A DNA stretch of 64,000 nt, from the NCBI GenBank assembly GCA_022843545.1, contig JALHNL010000006.1, forward strand, positions 1 to 64,000, in the 5' to 3' direction. Both the position numbers and the translations under genes were made by a program. The notes under the pieces were generated by a model. It saw only the letters and a list, made by a program, of their open reading frames with translations. It ran no database searches and had not been told where the DNA came from. Position 1 is the first letter of the stretch, and the number at the start of each line of letters is the position of its first letter. Shown here piece by piece: positions 36,065 to 45,556 of the stretch. Source of the stretch: Phycisphaerales bacterium. Lineage in GTDB: Bacteria > Planctomycetota > Phycisphaerae > Phycisphaerales > UBA1924.

Positions 36065-36884
36065 GGTGATTACTCCAATCGCAAGCAACAGTAAAGTGCG
36101 GAGTCTGATACTCAGATCCAGTCAGCGACGCACAACGGGCATGCGCCACGCATACACACACCTAAGCATCGTCATTTACGAAGAACGCGTGCGAGGCTAA
36201 CGGACCTGTCGTTCACACGCAAGCGTCATTTTTCATTTTTATTTGTCTTGAACACATCGTGCCTTGGCTTTTGCACTTCGTTGTCTCCTCTTCGGGCGAC
36301 GATCAATGTCCGCAACTCCCGCACTCCGCTTGCTTTGCGAACCACTCCCGGTCCACGATTCGCATCGACTTCGCGCAGCGCCCCACCTACTCGCGGGAAC
36401 CTGTGTAGGGTGCCTCTCGCTCCTTTCATTGCCGACTCGTGCCTGCATGCACTGTGCAGATCCTGTCTCAGCCACACGTTCAGACACGCACCTTGCAGGT
36501 CACAGGCTAAAGCGTCACACACACTGCACCACTGCCCGATCCACTCTTTGCCTTCGTTCTATGCGATCGTCATGGCCACGATCGCTCCATCGCGTAGCCA
36601 CGTCAGTTCTTCAGCACGCAGCGTCGGACAAGCACCATGGTTGATCACCCTCTTCCGCGCGGACCACCTCGCCAGTGCGAGCCACGCATACACGACTCTG
36701 CTCCAGCCCACCCGGCAACAGTTCGCCGTCGGCGGAGTACACAAATTCGAGCACCGCACCGACAGATCCGCACCACACAGCCGGCCACCCTGCCCCGCGA
36801 ATTCACGCGGCATCGCCTCGAACTCAAGGCGAAGTGCCCTGGCGGCGCGTTCGCATTCGTGCAGGTCAAGCACACGGAGGTGGT
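36065..36884. other. Degenerate intergenic stretch, no intact gene seen
   Basis: Upstream of the Rhs gene the DNA is locally AT-richer (for example 36225-36250), which could hold the Rhs promoter. I see no clear -35/-10 pair. Short frames on both strands have no recognisable domain and composition typical of chance reading frames. The stretch borders a broken glycosyltransferase gene, so it is probably decaying accessory DNA. Confidence 0.45.
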
Positions 36885-37358
36885 GACGTGAGCACGCCCG
36901 CACGCCGCGGTAGACGAGCACCGAGTGCGGCAGGTCGCGGATGACGTGCCACGGCATCGTGTGGTTCCGCGTCGCGCCGAGCACCGACGGCGAGAGCATG
37001 TGCGGCCTGCTCGCGCCGTGGCTGGCGATGGTCGAGCAGAACCGCCGACCCCGGCGACGAGTTCATCGAGCGGGCGCAGCGGCAGGCGGTCCGGATCGAC
37101 AAAGACGCCGCCCTCGCGGGCCAGCACTTCGTAGCGAAGCAGGTTCAGCCGTGCCGCCGAGGCTGCGGGCTCGCTGAGCACGAAGGTCTGCTGCCACTGG
37201 TCGTAGTTCATGATCGGCGGCTTGGTGTCGAGCGTGAGCGCCACCAAGTCCCATTCGGGATGCATGGTCTGCCACACGTTCCGCCGCGCGGTGATCCGCG
37301 GTATCGCACTGCGAATCGGCCCGAATTGCCTTCTGGGTTGCAGTCCTTGTCGCCACAC
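36885..37358 (-). pseudogene. Frameshifted GT32-type (DXD, OCH1-like) glycosyltransferase remnant
   Basis: The first part reads IPRITARRNVWQTMHPEWD, then ARLNLLRYEVLAREGGVFVD followed by PDRLPLRPLDELV. This is the sugar-binding DXD region of GT32-type transferases (L-R-Y-x-x-L-x-x-x-G-G-x-x-x-D-x-D). Near 37050 the similarity moves to another frame, which continues RFCSTIASHGASRPHMLSPS, then VLGATRNHTMPWHVIRDLPH. One or more indels have therefore broken the gene. The usual N-terminal start is also absent. Intact members add sugars to glycans or lipids. Confidence 0.65.
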
Positions 37359-37708
37359 CCAGTTAGGCCAACGGGGCTGTAAACGAGAGCGGCCGATCTC
37401 GGACCAGAGCTCAGCGTTTGAGGCCCGGTGCCGTCCCCAGACGGCGGTTCGACAATGGCTCGGTGTTGCCGAAATCGAAACCGAGAGCGCCCGTTCGGCT
37501 CACCCGTTGATCGCCTACCGCGGTCTTTTGAAGGACTCTGGCGGGGTGCCAAAGCGCGCCGAGACTCGCGGGTGTGAACGACAAGGCCCCCGTCACCTTT
37601 GACGAGGGCCTTGAACTCCCCGATCGGAACGGGTTCAAACCGTCGAATCCGGGCCGCCAGAGGGGTTTCGGGTCATCGTTCTCTGGTCAACAGGCCATCA
37701 TTCTCGGT
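37359..37708. other. Intergenic stretch with one hairpin, no gene seen
   Basis: This stretch lies downstream of the restriction operon. Apart from the inverted repeat at 37583-37612 I see no gene-like frame or RNA gene. Confidence 0.5.
37583..37612 (-). terminator. Hairpin downstream of the restriction operon, possible terminator
   Basis: Arms 37583-37594 and 37601-37612 pair over 12 bp with one mismatch around a 6-base loop. It lies about 100 bp after the stop of the restriction subunit. No T-run follows on either strand, so terminator function is only likely from position. Confidence 0.45.
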
Positions 37709-40700
37709 TCAACTCACTGCCGCTGTGCGTCCGTTAGGGTGCGGAGCCGGTTGCTGGTTAGCGCGGGTGGCGAGGAAGGCCAGCTCCTTCTCGAGGACCT
37801 GTGGGTCACGGCAAACATGGAACAACCACTCGCCGTGCTCCCTGGCGTTGTTCACGGCTCCCACCCAGCGTCGCGCAGCATGGTGCTTCGCCGTGGTTTG
37901 AGCATCTTCAAAGCCCTTGACCTCAAGCAGGATGTTCAAGCCTGTGGCGAGGCGCACGATGAAATCCGGCTCGTAGGTGTGGTCCACCCCTTGGAACTCG
38001 TAGGGAATAAGTAGGCCCAGGTGGTCGTTGCGAACGTATCGCTCGACCATGTCGGAGGCCTCGATCCGGAAGGCGACGCTTGATTCCCAGGTCTTTGTAT
38101 CGAGCACTACCTGGTTGACGTGGCTCTTCTGCGTGCCGTGGCACGGCCGAGTCGTAGTGAAATCCACCTCGGCGGATGTGCCGATCGGCTTGTACCGGTT
38201 CAGAACGGGCAGGAGCGGAGGCTCTCCCTCCGCATCGTCCGGGACGATGGCATCGCACATATAGCCAACCATGCGACTGACGTACTTCTCCAGCCCGAGC
38301 TCTCGCTGGTCCACGTTTTTGAAGTCGACCTTCCTGCGCACGTACTCATCCACGAAGCGGAGAACCTGCGGGAACAGTTGGTGACGCGACTGGAGGCGCA
38401 TCACGCGGGCCTTCGCGTCCGAGCGGCCCCCGGCTTCGCCCACCAGATGGGCCACGACCAGTCTGGCGATCTGAAACTTGATCGCTTGTAGGTGCGTGTG
38501 CTGGTAATACTGCTCCCGATTCTGTTCAGTGAACCCGAACGGTGCAGTCTGAGACGCGGTCCCCTCCTGGTATCCCACCGTGGGCAAGAGGAATGTGGCC
38601 GTGGGTTCCAGGTTGGGCTCGATGACGAGCGGGTCCATCGCGCCCACGTCGCACTTGATGAGGTTCTTCTTGAGCGCGAATGCATAGCCCTCGACAACGG
38701 GGAAGCGAAGCTCCAACGCCGCTCGCTCGGGCATCGCCCTCACATGGTTCTTTGGCTTGTCCTCCGGCTGCTTCTGGTTGACGGGACGGCCCTTGAACGG
38801 GATCACCGTGAACGGAATCCCGTAGACATCCACATACTCCTCGGTCAGCAGGCCCGTCGTGGGGTCGGGTGTGTAGTCCATTCGACGCAAACCACGGCCG
38901 ACGACTTGCTCGCAAAGGAGCTGACTTCGGAACGCTCGGAGGCCCAGGATGTGCGTGACGTTGTTGGCATCCCACCCTTCTGTCAGCATGGCCACCGAAA
39001 CTACGCAGCGGACGTGTTCCCCGGGCTCGCCGCGTTTGCCGACGGTGGAGACCACCTTCCTCAGCGCCTCCGCGGCATCCTTCTTCGAGACCCCGGGCTC
39101 CTCACTCTCAGCCTTCGAGAGCAGATCTGTGTCAATGCGGATGGTCCGCTTGCTCTTCGCAGTGTTCTGGAAGTAGTCCGGAAAGATCACGCCGTGCCCG
39201 TAGGATGTTCGCTGCTTCGCCTTGCTCCGCGAGCGAGGAGCAGATTCCTCGGCCTCCGCTTCACTATCATTGTCTTCCGCCTCTGCGGCTTCAGCGATGT
39301 CTGCTTCGGTGACAGATTCGACTGGCTCTTCACCGCTGATCTTGCGGTAGAAGACCTCGGCAATGTCCACGTTGTCACACACGATGATCAACACCGGCGG
39401 CACCTGCACCTGGCCGGGTTTGGCCTCCAGGATGTACTTGAATCGCTCGACCCACTGGCCGGCAAGCTGCTTGAGCGCTGGCTCAGCGTCGCGGTAGACC
39501 ACATCGGGCTTCGGCTTCCGGCCCTTGCCCGGCAGGAACTCCGCTGGTTCCAGGTTGTCGCGGATGTTGTCCCAGAGCTTGAAGTACTTCGCTTCGGGTC
39601 GGCCCGTGGTGTCACTAACCGGCAGGCGCGGGATCTTCACGATACCGCTCTCGATCGCATCGACGAGCCCGAAGTCGCTCACGAGCCACGGGAACGGGCT
39701 GTTTTCGACATAGCCGCTACCGCCGATATAGAACGGCGTTGCGGACAGATCGACGCACTGGGCGATTCCCGGCTGCGTCTGCCCGGCTGCCTTCCCACCG
39801 CCCGCGTTGTTGAGCTTGTCCAGGCCTTCAATCCAGACGGTTGCCTCTTCGTTCTCAGCCTGCGCCTCCTTCAGAGCCTCCGGAGAAAGCGACTTCTTCA
39901 ACTCATCGCTCAGCGGGGCGGGTCGGTAGCAGTGGTGCGCCTCATCGTTAAGCACCATGATCGGCATGCGCTCGTACAGATCGCCCAGCACACGCTTTGC
40001 GAAAGCCTCCGGTGTCTCCGCTCCCTTGTTCACCACGGCGTAGCTTTTGCCACCCTCCGCGTGTTCGCTCTCGGGCGCGAAGCGGTGCCAGTTCTCGACG
40101 AGCACCTTGCCGTTCTGCATGAGTGGCCGCATGCGCACCGGCACGATGTCGAACGCCGCGTAGTAGTTGTCCGGCCGCTCCGGGCGCAGAACAGCGAGCC
40201 GCTCCTTAACGGTCAGGTTCGGGCAGCACACCAGAACAGCATTCGGAAATCGTTCATCGCCGGGGTTCCGGCCTCGGTTGCAGAACGCCCACGCGATCAG
40301 CATGGCCATCACGACGGTCTTCCCCGACCCCGTGGCCATCTTGCACCCGAACCGTGTCAAGGGGAGCAAGTCGGGATTCGGCGGTGCATCGACGAGCCGC
40401 CCAATGTCTGCCGCTGGGAACTGCGGATTGAAGCGTGGCTTCTTCCCACTGCGGAGAATCTCGGCCAGATAGATGACGGTCTGCACCGCTTCGAGCTGGC
40501 AAAAGAACAGTCGCCTCGGACGGTCGTGGGAAGCCCAGAAATTGAGCAACTCTCGCGTGACTGGCGTCACCCCCTCGAAGTTGCTCGCTCGCCACCGGGC
40601 CACATCCTCGCGGATCTGGTTGACCATGTGCAGGTCGTCCTGGCCCTCGCTCAGTTCCAGCGTGAGCTGTCCCGCCGCGTCGCCCGCGCTGTCCTTCGTC

Positions 40701-40852
40701 TTGTACCAGTACCGCGACGGCCGACGCCCCGCGATCTTCGAAGCCTCGCCCGTCGTCCGGTCGTATTGCCAATGCACCGACGGCGCTTCGTACGGCGAGC
40801 ACAGAATGGGCTTCTCGACCGGCTGAATCGGAGTGTCTGTTTTCGCCGCCAT
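37709..40852 (-). CDS. Type III-like restriction endonuclease subunit (SF2 helicase plus PD-(D/E)xK nuclease)
   Basis: The 1,047-residue protein has Walker A ATGSGKT (173-179), the DEAD-like box LNDEAHH (302-307), motif III DLSATPFYIGG and the C-terminal helicase motifs SVAMLTEGWDANNVTHI and QVVGRGLRR. Near the C-terminus (about 960-985) EPDFIVRL ... LLEVKGFED is a PD-(D/E)xK nuclease site. This is the architecture of Res subunits, which translocate on DNA and cut in complex with Mod. AAAGGA precedes the ATG. It is the last gene of a three-gene operon (Mod, DAC-like, Res) with 9-16 bp gaps, so it acts with the methyltransferase encoded first. Confidence 0.9.
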   Translation of the reverse strand: MAAKTDTPIQPVEKPILCSPYEAPSVHWQYDRTTGEASKIAGRRPSRYWYKTKDSAGDAAGQLTLELSEGQDDLHMVNQIREDVARWRASNFEGVTPVTRELLNFWASHDRPRRLFFCQLEAVQTVIYLAEILRSGKKPRFNPQFPAADIGRLVDAPPNPDLLPLTRFGCKMATGSGKTVVMAMLIAWAFCNRGRNPGDERFPNAVLVCCPNLTVKERLAVLRPERPDNYYAAFDIVPVRMRPLMQNGKVLVENWHRFAPESEHAEGGKSYAVVNKGAETPEAFAKRVLGDLYERMPIMVLNDEAHHCYRPAPLSDELKKSLSPEALKEAQAENEEATVWIEGLDKLNNAGGGKAAGQTQPGIAQCVDLSATPFYIGGSGYVENSPFPWLVSDFGLVDAIESGIVKIPRLPVSDTTGRPEAKYFKLWDNIRDNLEPAEFLPGKGRKPKPDVVYRDAEPALKQLAGQWVERFKYILEAKPGQVQVPPVLIIVCDNVDIAEVFYRKISGEEPVESVTEADIAEAAEAEDNDSEAEAEESAPRSRSKAKQRTSYGHGVIFPDYFQNTAKSKRTIRIDTDLLSKAESEEPGVSKKDAAEALRKVVSTVGKRGEPGEHVRCVVSVAMLTEGWDANNVTHILGLRAFRSQLLCEQVVGRGLRRMDYTPDPTTGLLTEEYVDVYGIPFTVIPFKGRPVNQKQPEDKPKNHVRAMPERAALELRFPVVEGYAFALKKNLIKCDVGAMDPLVIEPNLEPTATFLLPTVGYQEGTASQTAPFGFTEQNREQYYQHTHLQAIKFQIARLVVAHLVGEAGGRSDAKARVMRLQSRHQLFPQVLRFVDEYVRRKVDFKNVDQRELGLEKYVSRMVGYMCDAIVPDDAEGEPPLLPVLNRYKPIGTSAEVDFTTTRPCHGTQKSHVNQVVLDTKTWESSVAFRIEASDMVERYVRNDHLGLLIPYEFQGVDHTYEPDFIVRLATGLNILLEVKGFEDAQTTAKHHAARRWVGAVNNAREHGEWLFHVCRDPQVLEKELAFLATRANQQPAPHPNGRTAAVS

Positions 40853-40861
40853 GCGCGTCCT

Positions 40862-42118
40862 TTACCCGAACTTGAAGACCTGCTTCACCGACTCAGGTTT
40901 ACCATCACCACAAAACCCTGTGACCTCGCCGTCGGCTGAGATCTTCACGCCGAATCCCAACTTGGCCACCGCTTTTGCCGCCGCCTTGCGGGCACCGGCG
41001 TCGCTTCCCGAATCCACCGTGACGATCGCCCCAACAGCGAGGACTCTACCGCGGTGATCAAGAACGAGCGCTCCGTCGATCGCCGCCATCGCCTGCCGCA
41101 AGCGCCGTGGCAGATTCCTAAACTGCCTTTGCTTGTCGGAGAGTAGTTCCGTCAGAACTCGAGCCTTGGCAGAATCGCCTCTGGGGAGCCGGTCAGGGTC
41201 CTTTACCAGCGATGGCAACAAGCTGGCGTGCTTTTCCATCATCACGCCAATGCAGCCGCCACTTCGACCAAAGGACACGTCCAGGCACGTCTCGTAGATG
41301 CAGCGCCGCAGTTCCTTGTTCGACACGTTGTGCATCTGCCCAAGGATGGGCTCGTGAACGAAGTGCCGCCACCGTCCACGACGCCAGGCAAACACGAGGC
41401 ACTTCTCGCGGTACAGGAGAATCTCGCCGTTTCGATTCAGGGAGACGACGACGCGTTCGCCGGTACACCATTCCGACAGCGTGCGAGAATACTGCGGGGC
41501 AAACGAACAGGACGCGTTCGGATAGAGATCGAGGAACTCGGAAATGAACCCGTCCGACGAAACGGCGATCATCGTCTCAATGCTGCCTGTGAGGACCTTG
41601 CCGAAGTCCTCTCCCCAGATCGTGTCGAGAGTCACCCCTTTCCCACGGGCCCTTGAGTCCAGACCGAAAACGACCGCGATCCGATGTCCCTCGTATGTTT
41701 GCGCGGCCAAGCTCTCAAGTTCGCCGAGCACACGGAGCAGGAGCGCTTCATTGGGATACCCGAGGGTGCGCACGACGGTGCGTCGCACCGCCGCAGCGGT
41801 GGCTTCTGGGAAGAAGAACGCGGCATGATGTGGGGAAATGCCGGCGAGTTCCGCAAGGAACTGGCGTGCAAGGTCGACCTCGGACTTGGAGAACGGCTGA
41901 ACTCGTGTGACTTCGAGCAGGTCAGGCACTGTCGTGGTAGATCTCAGCCCGAGCGCATTGGGGGCGAGCTTGACGACCGTTCCGCGCCCAGAGGTAGCGC
42001 CTTTCACGCCGGACTGCAGTTCTGCGCCCGGCAACAGGGGCACGAGCTCCCGCTCGACGATGGTTCGAAGCAGGTCTGCGGGAATCGTCTTGGATGATGG
42101 TGTCGCTCTGCGGGGCAT
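40862..42118 (-). CDS. Protein with DisA/DAC-like C-terminal domain inside the restriction operon
   Basis: The 418-residue protein ends in a domain (about 330-415) with the diadenylate cyclase pattern: AMAAIDGALVLDHRGRVLAV (DGA at 348-350), then GARKAAAKAVAKLGFGVKIS and ADGEVTGF. In active DisA/DacA enzymes the second motif is GTRHRAA; here His and the second Arg are replaced (GARKAAA), so synthesis of c-di-AMP is doubtful. The central part (NRNGEILLYREKCLVFAWRR, then GRWRHF) recalls the predicted DACN sensor domains found with DAC domains in conflict systems. It has no membrane segments. It lies between Mod and Res with short gaps, and probably senses a nucleotide or regulates the complex. 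Confidence 0.6.
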   Translation of the reverse strand: MPRRATPSSKTIPADLLRTIVERELVPLLPGAELQSGVKGATSGRGTVVKLAPNALGLRSTTTVPDLLEVTRVQPFSKSEVDLARQFLAELAGISPHHAAFFFPEATAAAVRRTVVRTLGYPNEALLLRVLGELESLAAQTYEGHRIAVVFGLDSRARGKGVTLDTIWGEDFGKVLTGSIETMIAVSSDGFISEFLDLYPNASCSFAPQYSRTLSEWCTGERVVVSLNRNGEILLYREKCLVFAWRRGRWRHFVHEPILGQMHNVSNKELRRCIYETCLDVSFGRSGGCIGVMMEKHASLLPSLVKDPDRLPRGDSAKARVLTELLSDKQRQFRNLPRRLRQAMAAIDGALVLDHRGRVLAVGAIVTVDSGSDAGARKAAAKAVAKLGFGVKISADGEVTGFCGDGKPESVKQVFKFG

Positions 42119-42134
42119 GGGCGATCAACTCCGT

Positions 42135-45100
42135 TCATGCGAGTCTGTGAACGCTCATGACCTCGTTGCCCCGCGGATCGATTACCTTCACGGCTGCGCA
42201 CTTGTGCTTGCCGGCAGGGAACGGCAGGCTGGTCGTGCTGCTGAAGGCCTCGAACCGCTCAGCGTCGATCGGCCCGTCCTTGCCGTTGAGGGCCTTCTGC
42301 AACTTCTCCCATGCGGACTTGTCCGGGAAGAAGGCCTGCGTGACGCAGAACGTCCGGCCGTCGTAGTCGCCATCGAGGAACCATGCGGCGACCTTGCTCG
42401 CGCCCGTCGAGTTGATGCTGTTGTCCACGGGGTTGTAGACGTCCACGCCCTCCATCGTGACCGTGTACTCGGGCCTGCCGTCGCCATCCTTGCGCGAATC
42501 GACGCGGACGCGGGGCTGGCCGAAGACCGTGAACAACTGCCCGCCGCCGGGTGAGACCGACTCCTTGAGAAGCCCGTTCATGCCCGGGTTGATATCGGGT
42601 CGGATGTGCGCGAAGTGGATCTTGAGCTTGGGGTGCGGTGCTCCTCCACCCTCATTCAGGATCGCCTGCGCCTCGGCGGTGAAGTTGAAGGCGGCGACCA
42701 CGAGGTGGTCATACAGCCGTCCAGCGGGCTTGATCAGTTCCTCGACCATCTTCGCGGTCACCGGGCCATACTGCGGACCGAAGACGACGCCGACATTGTT
42801 CGATCCGTCTGGATCACGGTCCTCATCGCCAACGGCGACCCAGCGACCCTCGGCATGGAAACCGCTGGACTTCCCGCTCTCGTAGAGGGGCTCCAGACGT
42901 GTCCACTTCATCTGCTTGTTGTTCAGGAATCGCACGCCGTCCGCGCGAAGGAAACGGATCATCTGGTCCAGGTACGCTCCCACGTTGGCGACCTCCAGCG
43001 ACCCGGTCGCCTCGACCATCCGCACCTCGAACGTGTCGTTGATGTCCTCGGGAGCGCCGCCGAAATCGGGGCCGACGTCCATCGCTTCGCCCAACGTCAT
43101 TTCCGGTGGCTGCACGGCCTCGACGCTGAACGGTCCGCTCACCCGCGTCACGCCGCGGACCACCTCGGGCTGGTCCACCAGTTCCTCCTGCTCGGCGCTG
43201 GCGGCGATGCACGCGTTCACCTCGTCCATCTTCGCCCGCCACGCGGCCCGGTACGCCGTCACCGCCTCGGCCAGCCCCTTGGGCCAGTCCGTGTCGGTGT
43301 CGAACGGCATCTCCCAGTGGTACCAGCCGTCGAACTTCGCATCGACGGTGTACTTGACGCCCTTCTCCCGGTTGTCCGGCGGCAGCACCCACCGCCGGCG
43401 GTCGGCATCCGTGACGGAGCGTTTGCCTTCGTCGCGTTCCTTCTTCGTGAGCTTCGCGGCCAGCCTCGTCCGCAGAGAGGGATCCTTCTTGAGCACCGCC
43501 GCGAGCTCCGCGTTCGCCTTCTTGAGGGCCGCGTCCAGCAGCGGCTCATGCTTGGCAAAGATCGGGTCGAGCGCGACGTTCTGCGCGATGCTCTTCAAGG
43601 TGATATGCGGCACGGTCTTGTAGTGGAACCCGCTCGACGGATCGGGCACGTCCTGCCCGCGCGAGTCCTTCCGCGTCGCCTTGGTCTTGTACTGCTCGAA
43701 CTTCGCCGTCAGCAGCCGCTGGCGGGCGATCGCCACGGCTACGCGGCTGGTGTCGGTCGTGATCCACCGCCGACCCCATTGCTCGGCGACGTAGGCCGTC
43801 GTCCCCGAGCCGCAGGTCGGGTCCAGCACAAGGTCGCCAGGGTCGGTGGTCATGAGCATGCAACGCGTAATGACCTTTGCATTCGTCTGAACTACGTAGA
43901 CCTTCGGGTCGCCGTACCCTCCCGATGCAGTGTCCAGCCAATTGTCTGAAAGCGGGAAGTACGGAAAGTCCTCCGTGTACCGGCGATAGCTTAGCGTAAC
44001 GCCGTAGTGTTCAAGTCGGTCAGCGCTAGCCAATCGAGCAAATCCGGCTGCGTTCGTTTTCCAGCCACCGCGACCGGGCTTGAAGGCGATTCCGGCATGA
44101 TCGACAGGCATCAAGGTCGACTCACTCGACGATGTAGAGGTCAGCGGCGAACGCCGATAGATCAACGTGCCGGTCGGTAGTCCTTCCGGAGCGTCTTCCT
44201 CGTTTTCGAGCATCTTTCGATGCTCGCCAGTCGGCACGCGAACGAAGTCGTAATTGACCCAGCCGTAACCCTCGCGGCGCTGGAACAAGGGTCGAAATCG
44301 CGTTTTTGTGATGTCGCGTACGAACCAGAGAAGATAGTCGTTGGTTGGAGGAAGAAAATCGCCAGATTGGGTCGTCGTAGTGCGAAACGCGACCATGCCA
44401 CAGAAGTTTGGCGCACCAAAGATCTCGTCCATCACCGTCCGCACTCGGTGCAGGTTCTCATCGCTGATCTGCACGAAGATGCTGCCAGTGTCAGCCAGCA
44501 GTTCCTTCGCCACGACGAGACGATCCCGCAGGTACGACAGGTACGAGTGGATGCCCAGATGCCAGGTGTCGCGATAAGCCCGCACCATCTCCGGCTCGCG
44601 GGTGAGGTCCTCCTGCTTGTCCTTCACATCGCGCTTGCCGACCTCGGGCTGGAAGTTGCTGGCGAACTTGATGCCGTAGGGCGGGTCCATGTAGATCATC
44701 TGGACCTTGCCCGCGAGGTCCTCGCGCCGGGCCAGCGACGACATGACCTGGAGCGAGTCGCCCAGGATGAGGCGGTTGGCCCAGTCCACATCGTGTCGGT
44801 AGAACTGGACGGCTTCGTGATATTCCTGCTCGGGGTCGGCGAAGAGGAACTTGGATGCATCCTGACGCGCCGCTACCTTCAGAATGGCCTGGGCGCTGAT
44901 CCGCTCGTGGATGTGAAGCGCGACGGGGTCTACGGCGAAACCGGGCTTCTCGCGCTTTCCGGTCCATTCCAGCCACGGCTCCTGGATGCGGAGGGCCTCG
45001 GCGAGGATTCGGGCCTCATCGTCGGTGATCGGTCCGCGCCGGGCCTTGGCCAGCAGTTCGGGCAGTGCGTCGGGCTTGCCATGCTGGTCAAACCGCAGCA

Positions 45101-45332
45101 CCGGCGGCAGGTGTGGGTTGTAAGCGTACTGGGCCTTGGGGATGACCGGGACGACACCCTCGGCGGCGATCTTGGCAGGTGGGATGTTGCGGCGCTTGGC
45201 GCTGGGGTGCCGAATGTCGCCCATCGGCAGGCCATCGCTGCCCGCCGCGGGCGATTTCCCCTTGCTGCTCGTCTTGCCGGACTTCTTTGCCACAGGTGAC
45301 TCCGAACCACGTTTCTGCGCCCGTCCGGCCAC
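42135..45332 (-). CDS. Type III-like DNA adenine methyltransferase (Mod)
   Basis: The 1,065-residue protein has the beta-class order of N6-adenine methyltransferases. DPPYGIKFASNF, the catalytic motif IV, is near residue 216; LVLDPTCGSGTTAYVAEQWG, the AdoMet-binding motif I, is near 505. The region between holds the target recognition part, and the long C-terminal extension (about 560-1065) is typical of large Mod proteins that pair with Res. The N-terminus is Lys/Ser-rich and starts at a GTG at 45332; an ATG 36 codons later is possible. It is the first gene of the operon and diverges from the NurA-like gene across 45333-45556. Confidence 0.9.
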   Translation of the reverse strand: MAGRAQKRGSESPVAKKSGKTSSKGKSPAAGSDGLPMGDIRHPSAKRRNIPPAKIAAEGVVPVIPKAQYAYNPHLPPVLRFDQHGKPDALPELLAKARRGPITDDEARILAEALRIQEPWLEWTGKREKPGFAVDPVALHIHERISAQAILKVAARQDASKFLFADPEQEYHEAVQFYRHDVDWANRLILGDSLQVMSSLARREDLAGKVQMIYMDPPYGIKFASNFQPEVGKRDVKDKQEDLTREPEMVRAYRDTWHLGIHSYLSYLRDRLVVAKELLADTGSIFVQISDENLHRVRTVMDEIFGAPNFCGMVAFRTTTTQSGDFLPPTNDYLLWFVRDITKTRFRPLFQRREGYGWVNYDFVRVPTGEHRKMLENEEDAPEGLPTGTLIYRRSPLTSTSSSESTLMPVDHAGIAFKPGRGGWKTNAAGFARLASADRLEHYGVTLSYRRYTEDFPYFPLSDNWLDTASGGYGDPKVYVVQTNAKVITRCMLMTTDPGDLVLDPTCGSGTTAYVAEQWGRRWITTDTSRVAVAIARQRLLTAKFEQYKTKATRKDSRGQDVPDPSSGFHYKTVPHITLKSIAQNVALDPIFAKHEPLLDAALKKANAELAAVLKKDPSLRTRLAAKLTKKERDEGKRSVTDADRRRWVLPPDNREKGVKYTVDAKFDGWYHWEMPFDTDTDWPKGLAEAVTAYRAAWRAKMDEVNACIAASAEQEELVDQPEVVRGVTRVSGPFSVEAVQPPEMTLGEAMDVGPDFGGAPEDINDTFEVRMVEATGSLEVANVGAYLDQMIRFLRADGVRFLNNKQMKWTRLEPLYESGKSSGFHAEGRWVAVGDEDRDPDGSNNVGVVFGPQYGPVTAKMVEELIKPAGRLYDHLVVAAFNFTAEAQAILNEGGGAPHPKLKIHFAHIRPDINPGMNGLLKESVSPGGGQLFTVFGQPRVRVDSRKDGDGRPEYTVTMEGVDVYNPVDNSINSTGASKVAAWFLDGDYDGRTFCVTQAFFPDKSAWEKLQKALNGKDGPIDAERFEAFSSTTSLPFPAGKHKCAAVKVIDPRGNEVMSVHRLA

Positions 45333-45556
45333 CGGTGGTCGGCGCGTTGCCTTTGGGGGTGGTCGGGAGCCAACTCCGCACTGAAAGTGTACCCGAACGC
45401 TTTACGATAGGTGGGGCGTGTCGCGGCATCCGCAACCCGCTGAGCGCTCGCTCTGGGCGACCCCCATCTGTCGCGGGTCGGACTCGTGCGAGCACAGTAC
45501 AATCTGCAACAGTCCAATCGCGGCCGCCCCTCGCGATTGGTTCCGGAGCGGCCCAC
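45333..45556. promoter_or_regulatory. Divergent promoter region between Mod and NurA-like genes
   Basis: These 224 bp separate the starts of the two divergent defence transcripts and should hold both promoters, allowing joint control. I do not see a clear consensus promoter or operator palindrome. GGAG at 45545-45548 serves the NurA-like TTG start. Confidence 0.45.

Noticed and set aside
37612-37665. tRNA 3'-end-like sequence (GGTTCAAACC ... GAATCCGGGCCGCCA) that could be an integration site
   Set aside because: I could not fold a T-arm with a 5-bp stem and 7-base loop or find matching acceptor and anticodon arms on either strand; no integrase gene is nearby.
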